Shown here piece by piece: positions 59,435-64,000 of a stretch of DNA of 64,000 nt; the stretch's first letter is position 1; every line of letters begins with the position of its first letter. A program made the translations under genes and the position numbers. The DNA is from Tamarix chinensis (Eukaryota; Streptophyta; Magnoliopsida; Caryophyllales; Tamaricaceae). Where the stretch lies: positions 81,809,672-81,873,671 of the forward strand of contig CM060180.1 of assembly GCA_030549775.1 (NCBI GenBank), given 5' to 3'. The notes beneath the pieces were generated by a model. The model was not told the origin of the DNA and did not search any database. It worked only from the letters and a program-made list of their open reading frames with translations.

Positions 59435-60430
59435 TCAATTAGCAGCAGTAAATCCTTCTAACATAGTAGGAAATTTACAAAAATGCAAATACCAATCCTT
59501 AGTACTCTTAAGGTATCTAAGTGAATGACGAAGTGCAGTCCAATGACTTCTATCGGGATTGTAAGTATAGCAACTTAGTCGGCTTACAGTATACGCAATA
59601 TCAGGTTTAGTACAGTTTATGAGAAATATCACACTACCTATGATTTTAGCATATTCTTCTTGTGCAACACTAGAACTTTGGTTCTTTTTCAAATGAATGC
59701 TAGGATCATAGGGAGTTTTCATAGGCAATTCATCATGTTAGTTAAACTTTTCCAATATTTTATCAACATAATGTGACTGATTCAAAGAAAATCCATTCTC
59801 TATTTTTCTCATTTTAATACCAATAATCATATTAGCTTCTCCTAAATCTTTCATTTCAAAATGAGATGATAAAAACAATTTGGTCTCATCGACCATAGCC
59901 AAACTTGTGCCAAGAATCAATATGTCATCCACATACAAGCAGATTATCACACGTTAATGTCCAATCATTTTAGAATAAACATAAGATTAGATGCATTTAC
60001 AACATAACCATTGCTCACTAAGGTCTAGTCAAACTTTTAATACCATTGTTTAGGAGCTTGTTTAAGGCTATCAATCTACACACTTTGTTCTTTTGACTCC
60101 CAATCACACAGCTTGGCTACTCCATATAAATTTCTTCTCTAAGATTACCATTTAAAAATGCAGTTTTAACACCAATTTCATGGACTACGAGGTCGTGGAT
60201 AGCAGCTAAGGCAACTAAAGAAGTCAATATCTTTCTTCTGTTTGTAGCCTACAACTACCAATTGAGCGTTAAACTTATCAATAGTCCCATCATTTCTTAA
60301 TTTCTTTCTGATAACACATTTGCATCTAATTGGTTTACATCTTCTAGGTAAATCCACTAAGTCCCATGTGTGATTGCCTTAATGGAATCTAATTTAATAG
60401 TAATTGCCTTTTTCCAGAAACTAGTATCCA
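59435..60430 (-). pseudogene. Copia reverse transcriptase remnant
   Basis: The N-terminal half is full of stops. The polymerase box CLYVDDILILG is intact (YVDD at 59935-59924), followed by LFLSSHFEMKDLGEANMIIG, YVDKILEKFN, a stop, TPYDPSIHLKKN, YAKIIGSVIFLINCTKPDI and AYTVSRLSCYT. The open segments 59950-59738 and 59728-59435 are parts of this domain. Confidence 0.85.
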
Positions 60431-60436
60431 ATGATG

Positions 60437-60829
60437 TTACAGCTTCCCTATATATTTTAGGATAATCCTCAATAAAAAAAAAGCAGACCCAAAGTCCAAA
60501 TTGATCTTATTGAGATCATCATTTTCAATTAGAAAAGTAGTAACGAAATCAGGCCCAAACCTGGGTTTTATCCTTTGTCTTTTACTTCTCCTATGTTCAT
60601 GCAAATTCTCATTCACACTATCGGATGAAGAATGTATAGGAGAAGGCACAGATAAAGCATTAGAAGAACTACCAATGTCACATGCATTCTTTCTCATAGG
60701 GAACACATTCTTAAAATTTTCTGCATTTCTAGATTCACATATTGAGTTATCACTTAAACACAAGAATCTATATGCAATACTATTCTGAGCATAGCCGATA
60801 AATATACAATCAAAGATTTTTGTTCCCAT
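60437..60829 (-). pseudogene. Copia post-integrase linker remnant
   Basis: A 130-codon open stretch with DCIFIGYAQNSIAYRFL at the start and HRRSKRQRIKPRFGPDFVT before the RT, the conserved order between integrase and RT in plant Copia elements. Confidence 0.75.
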
Positions 60830-60839
60830 ATTAGTTCTT

Positions 60840-61600
60840 CAAAAATCAGGTAAGCCCACCTTAGCTAGACTTCCCTACACTTTTAGAATTTTAAGGTTAG
60901 GTTCAAAAGCTTTTCATAATTATAGGGATACTATTCAAAATATAGCATGCAGATAACACCGCTTCCCCCCCCCATATGGTCAGACATACCCAAACTTAAT
61001 AGCATAGCATTCATCATTTCTTTTAAGGTTTTATTTTTCATTTCAGCTACGCCATTTTGTTAAGGGGTATAAGGGGCACTAGTCTTATGCAGAATACCGT
61101 GACTATCACAAAAATCCTTTAGAAACCTAGTTTTATATTCACCACCTTTATCAGACCTAAGTCTCTTAATCTTACTATCCAACTAAGTCTCGACTTCTGC
61201 TTTATATTTTAATAGCATACCTTCGGTCTCATCTTTAGACCTAAGGAGGTAAACCTTAGTATATCTCAAGCAATTATCAATGAAGGTCACATAATATCGT
61301 TTACCTCTCCTACTCTCGATATTCTTAAAATCTGCTAAGTTAGTGTAAATTAACTCAAGTAATCTTGTTGATCTCTCTGTGACTGGTTAAAAGGTTTCTT
61401 AGCAAATTTGGCTTCCACACACACCAGACATTTTTCATAATTATCAACGTCCATCAAATTTATAAGGTTCATACCTTTCAATTTATTCATGGAAGCCATA
61501 TCTATGTGCCCTAGCCTACCATGCTACAGATTCACAGATCCAATAATATAAGCAGAAGTGGAATCCATTTTGTTAATAGGAGCAGAAATAACATTTAAGA
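60840..61600 (-). pseudogene. Copia GAG-pre-integrase and integrase remnant
   Basis: The segment begins near ASMNKLKGMNLINL (about 61495-61455), followed by CLVCVEAKFAKKPF (about 61435-61395). The core then has many stops. A cryptic NKMA phrase near 61055 marks the usual NGVAERMN region. The catalytic residues cannot be followed in one frame. Confidence 0.65.
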
Positions 61601-61684
61601 CAGACAGTCCATCAGCTAAGTACCCCTTTTCCTCAAAGTTTCCATTTTTGGTCAACATGACCTTATCAGACTCAAAAACTAGTT

Positions 61685-61966
61685 TTAGTCCAGCTCTATT
61701 AAGTTGCCCGAAATTAAATTTCTACATAAAGAGGAAACATGAAATACATCATTTAAGCACAGAGTTTTGCCAGAATTAAGTTTTAGAAGGGCCTTTTCTT
61801 TTTCCAATACACCTATAGTTGCTGAGTTGCCCATGTAGACACATTCTCCATCAGTTGAATCCTCAAATTGATGGAAAAGGTCTTCGTTGGCGTATAGGTG
61901 CTTTGATGCCCAAGTGTCTAGAATCCAGTTAGTCTTGTTGTCAAGTAGGTTGGCTTCAGCCACCAC
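61685..61966 (-). pseudogene. Copia aspartic protease remnant with D-T-W in place of D-T-G
   Basis: A 93-codon open stretch containing NWILDTWASKHLYANEDLF, GNSATIGV and FHVSSLCRNLIS. The family pattern is W-x-x-D-(T/S)-G-A-S-x-H. Here the active-site Gly codon is TGG, Trp (plus-strand 61912-61910), which would abolish the flap/active-site geometry. Confidence 0.8.
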
Positions 61967-62068
61967 TGCAGCGATTGCATCTATAGTCTCAACAACATTA
62001 ACCTATGGAGCTACTAAATGAGATATAGCACACTTTTGAGTCTGGTTTTGTTGGCCCTACCTTTTGTA

Positions 62069-62912
62069 ACATAGGTAGGCCTTATGATCTATCTCCTCGC
62101 AGACATAGCAAGTTAATGTCGTCTTTTGAATCTTGTTGCCTTTCTTAAAGTTAGATTGACCCCACTATTGACCTTTCTTCTATGGCATCTTTCCTTTTCC
62201 TTTAGACGTGTCCTTGACAAAATGAGCTTCAACCACATTTGCAGTAATGGATCTAGAGGCATAAGATATGTAGTTGTTCTTAAGACGGATTGCCTCCACT
62301 GTCTTCATATGGCTGATGAGCTCAGGTAGTGTCAAATCTCTCTTCTTGTGCTTCAAAAGGTTCCTGAAATCATTCCAAGATGGTGGAAATTTCTCTATCA
62401 GCAAGTTAGCGTGGTACGTTTCACATATTTTCATTCTCTTACCCAAGACTTTTGGAACAAGAAGCTCTTAGTTATGAACTTGATCCATCACTGGCTTGTC
62501 ATCAATCATTTGAAACCTCGTTAAGTTTCCAACAACATACTTCCTTCTTCCAACTTCGTTCAAACCGTACTTATTTTTCAAAGCATTCCAAATTTCCTCC
62601 GAAGAACATGTCAAACAACTTGTTGTTCATATGTTGCAAAAGATGACCACGAATAATCTTATTATCTTTGGCATATTTCTCTTTTGCAGCATCATCGGCT
62701 CTCTTAGCCCCTACTGGAGCAGTAGTGGTAGTTGGAGTAGTAAGTGCAGTATCAACACCGTCTTGAGTAGGTGGATCATTTAGCAAGACATAATCGACTT
62801 CTAGAGCCTCAAACAAGATTAACATTCTTTAAGACCATCTATGGTAATTAGTACTGTTTAATGGCTTAACCTTTGACATATCTGGAATCATTCTTGGAAA
62901 ACTAGCATCCAT
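62069..62912 (-). pseudogene. Copia gag remnant with CCHC knuckle
   Basis: Start ATG at 62912 (MDASFPRMIPDMSKVKPLN), then stops. Further pieces are readable at 62825-62571 (DDAAKEKYAKDNKIIRGHLL) and 62446-62180 (YHANLLIEKFPPSWNDFRN). The knuckle CYVCEEIDHKAYLC (62110-62069) has perfect C-x2-C-x4-H-x4-C spacing. Confidence 0.8.
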
Positions 62913-63372
62913 ATCAAATTGTAACAAAGTATTCTAGATGTAATAAATGGTACTCGATCACTGTATTGAAACAATGTGATATTGTAGCAGCAAACTAAAT
63001 ACATCTAGGAACAAATTCTAACAATTTTGAACCAAAAAAATTCCAGCAACAATCAACTGGTTACTATTTCAGAATTTGTAGTGATTTTATTTAATCGTAT
63101 CCAAACTCAAGTGTAAATTCTAAGCATAATTTTTTGAAAGAAAATTTTAACTAAAATTTCCAAACTTAGCACTGATAATTACCAAATTTCAATGCAGGCA
63201 AATAGTGGAACAGTAGCAGTATCGAACGAAAATGGCACCGAACAATTGATCAAGAACAGCAAAACTCCAACAGATCAAAGAGACCTATTTAATCCCGAGC
63301 ACAATGAAGCGACACAAAATCTAACAACACAAATATAATTAAAATTGCTACGTAAATGCACTATTCTTCACT

Positions 63373-64000
63373 TGAGATTGGAGGAAAAATAATGCAGAAA
63401 TATACATAGAAAAATAGTAGAACGAGAAGATGATTAACTGATACTTGAAAAGTTGAACATTGTGCTGTGATCGAAACCACTTCCCTAAAGTGAAGAACGT
63501 TGGGACACCGGTGCAAATCCCTTCTTGGCCGACTCAACCCCATGGTTATGCAACTCCTTCAATCCTGTGCACTCTTGATAGACGGATTGGAATAGTAGAT
63601 TTGATACCTAGATTTTATGTGAAAGAGAATAAATTTTTTTCTACAAAACCGTTCGATAGTCTTAACGTCTTCCACTCCTCACACAATGGAAGAAAAAATA
63701 AAAAACGTAAATATCTCAACAGTAGAAGACTTGGTAAAAGAAGACTGGTATGAAAAAATTTAGTAAAAAGAAAGTCGGACCTGTATGGATCTATGACCCA
63801 CACCTATGCCCTGCCTAATCTGGACTAGAGGGGCAGGCAGCGGCGTGCGCGTGTGATATATAGTCCAGCCCACTAGTCCACGAAAACAACCCAAACATGC
63901 CTTTGGGTGAGGGGATATAGAAGCTGGAAAAAAATCAATGTTTCCTACCAGTGTGGGACACAAAACAAAGAAAATAGTATCTACAAAAAATATATTTGTG
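63373..64000 (-). repeat. 5' LTR of the Copia element (incomplete in window)
   Basis: Homologous to 57656-58392. The plus-strand left edge is TGAGATTGGAGG. By alignment the last roughly 17 bases of the LTR and its target duplication lie beyond base 64000. It lacks about 85 bases present in the 3' LTR, in two gaps. Confidence 0.82.

Larger units (their letters stand above)
57656..64000 (-). mobile_element. Nearly complete Ty1/Copia retrotransposon, inactive (5' LTR runs off the window)
   Basis: Minus strand from right to left: 5' LTR (from beyond 64000 to 63373), gag (62912 to about 62150), zinc knuckle (62110-62069), protease (61966-61685), GAG-pre-integrase (about 61600-61420), integrase (about 61400-60840), post-integrase linker (60829-60437), RT (about 60430-59435), RNase H (about 59430-59000), polypurine tract (58405-58393) and 3' LTR (58392-57656). 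The predicted length is about 6.4 kb. It is antisense to PDS5 and would sit in intron 9 if that gene continues. Numerous stops. No standard PBS was found next to the 5' LTR. Confidence 0.88.

Noticed and set aside
53772..64000. Search for the remaining PDS5 Tudor exon, e.g. gatgattcgagg at 59018
   Set aside because: It translates DDSRI and lies antisense in the Copia RNase H/LTR region; no V.YDDGD.E context or splice acceptor.

Overview
This window looks like nuclear DNA from a large, retrotransposon-rich flowering-plant genome, probably a woody eudicot. It is AT-rich. It has GT-AG introns of very unequal length (82 bp to more than 9 kb), plant Copia and Gypsy lineages, and one plant-type gene. 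I cannot name the species. I see no CRISPR array, rRNA, tRNA or microbial gene.

Only one host gene is supported: a PDS5 homolog of the plant PDS5C/D type (cohesin regulator, + strand). It starts at 37031, and nine exons can be chained without a frame break to 53771 (494 codons). The last exon visible ends inside the C-terminal Tudor-like domain, so the gene either continues past the window across an intron of more than 10 kb or is broken. Its third intron (9,149 bp) and its open-ended ninth intron are filled with retroelements.

Layout. 47-2050: piece of a long Gypsy-type LTR (minus). 2050-5300: decayed Tnt1-like Copia (minus). 5850-12430: decayed Athila-type Gypsy (minus) with a recognisable PBS. 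12430-20002: an old long LTR split by a 4.16-kb solo LTR (13482-17644) with a perfect 5-bp target duplication. 20003-22000: another LTR-like tract split by a 693-bp hAT-type element. 22000-27300: poorly resolved repeats, LTR starts and hAT-like ends. 27300-29320: Athila LTR, PBS and gag start (plus), fused to an internally deleted chromovirus (29320-31211) and its 4.05-kb 3' LTR (31212-35260). 35560-36420: unclassified repeat next to the gene promoter. 36420-53771: PDS5 gene. 53772-57655: intron or flank with an LTR/PBS fragment. 57656-64000: a nearly complete but dead Copia (minus) whose 5' LTR runs off the window.

The transposon proteins carry stops, frameshifts and mutated catalytic residues, so none is likely functional. 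The main interest lies in the nested-insertion history, an LTR family about 4.1 kb long, a palindrome-rich LTR motif, a small repeat family recurring in the PDS5 locus, and how the PDS5 gene tolerates, or was broken by, its insertions.
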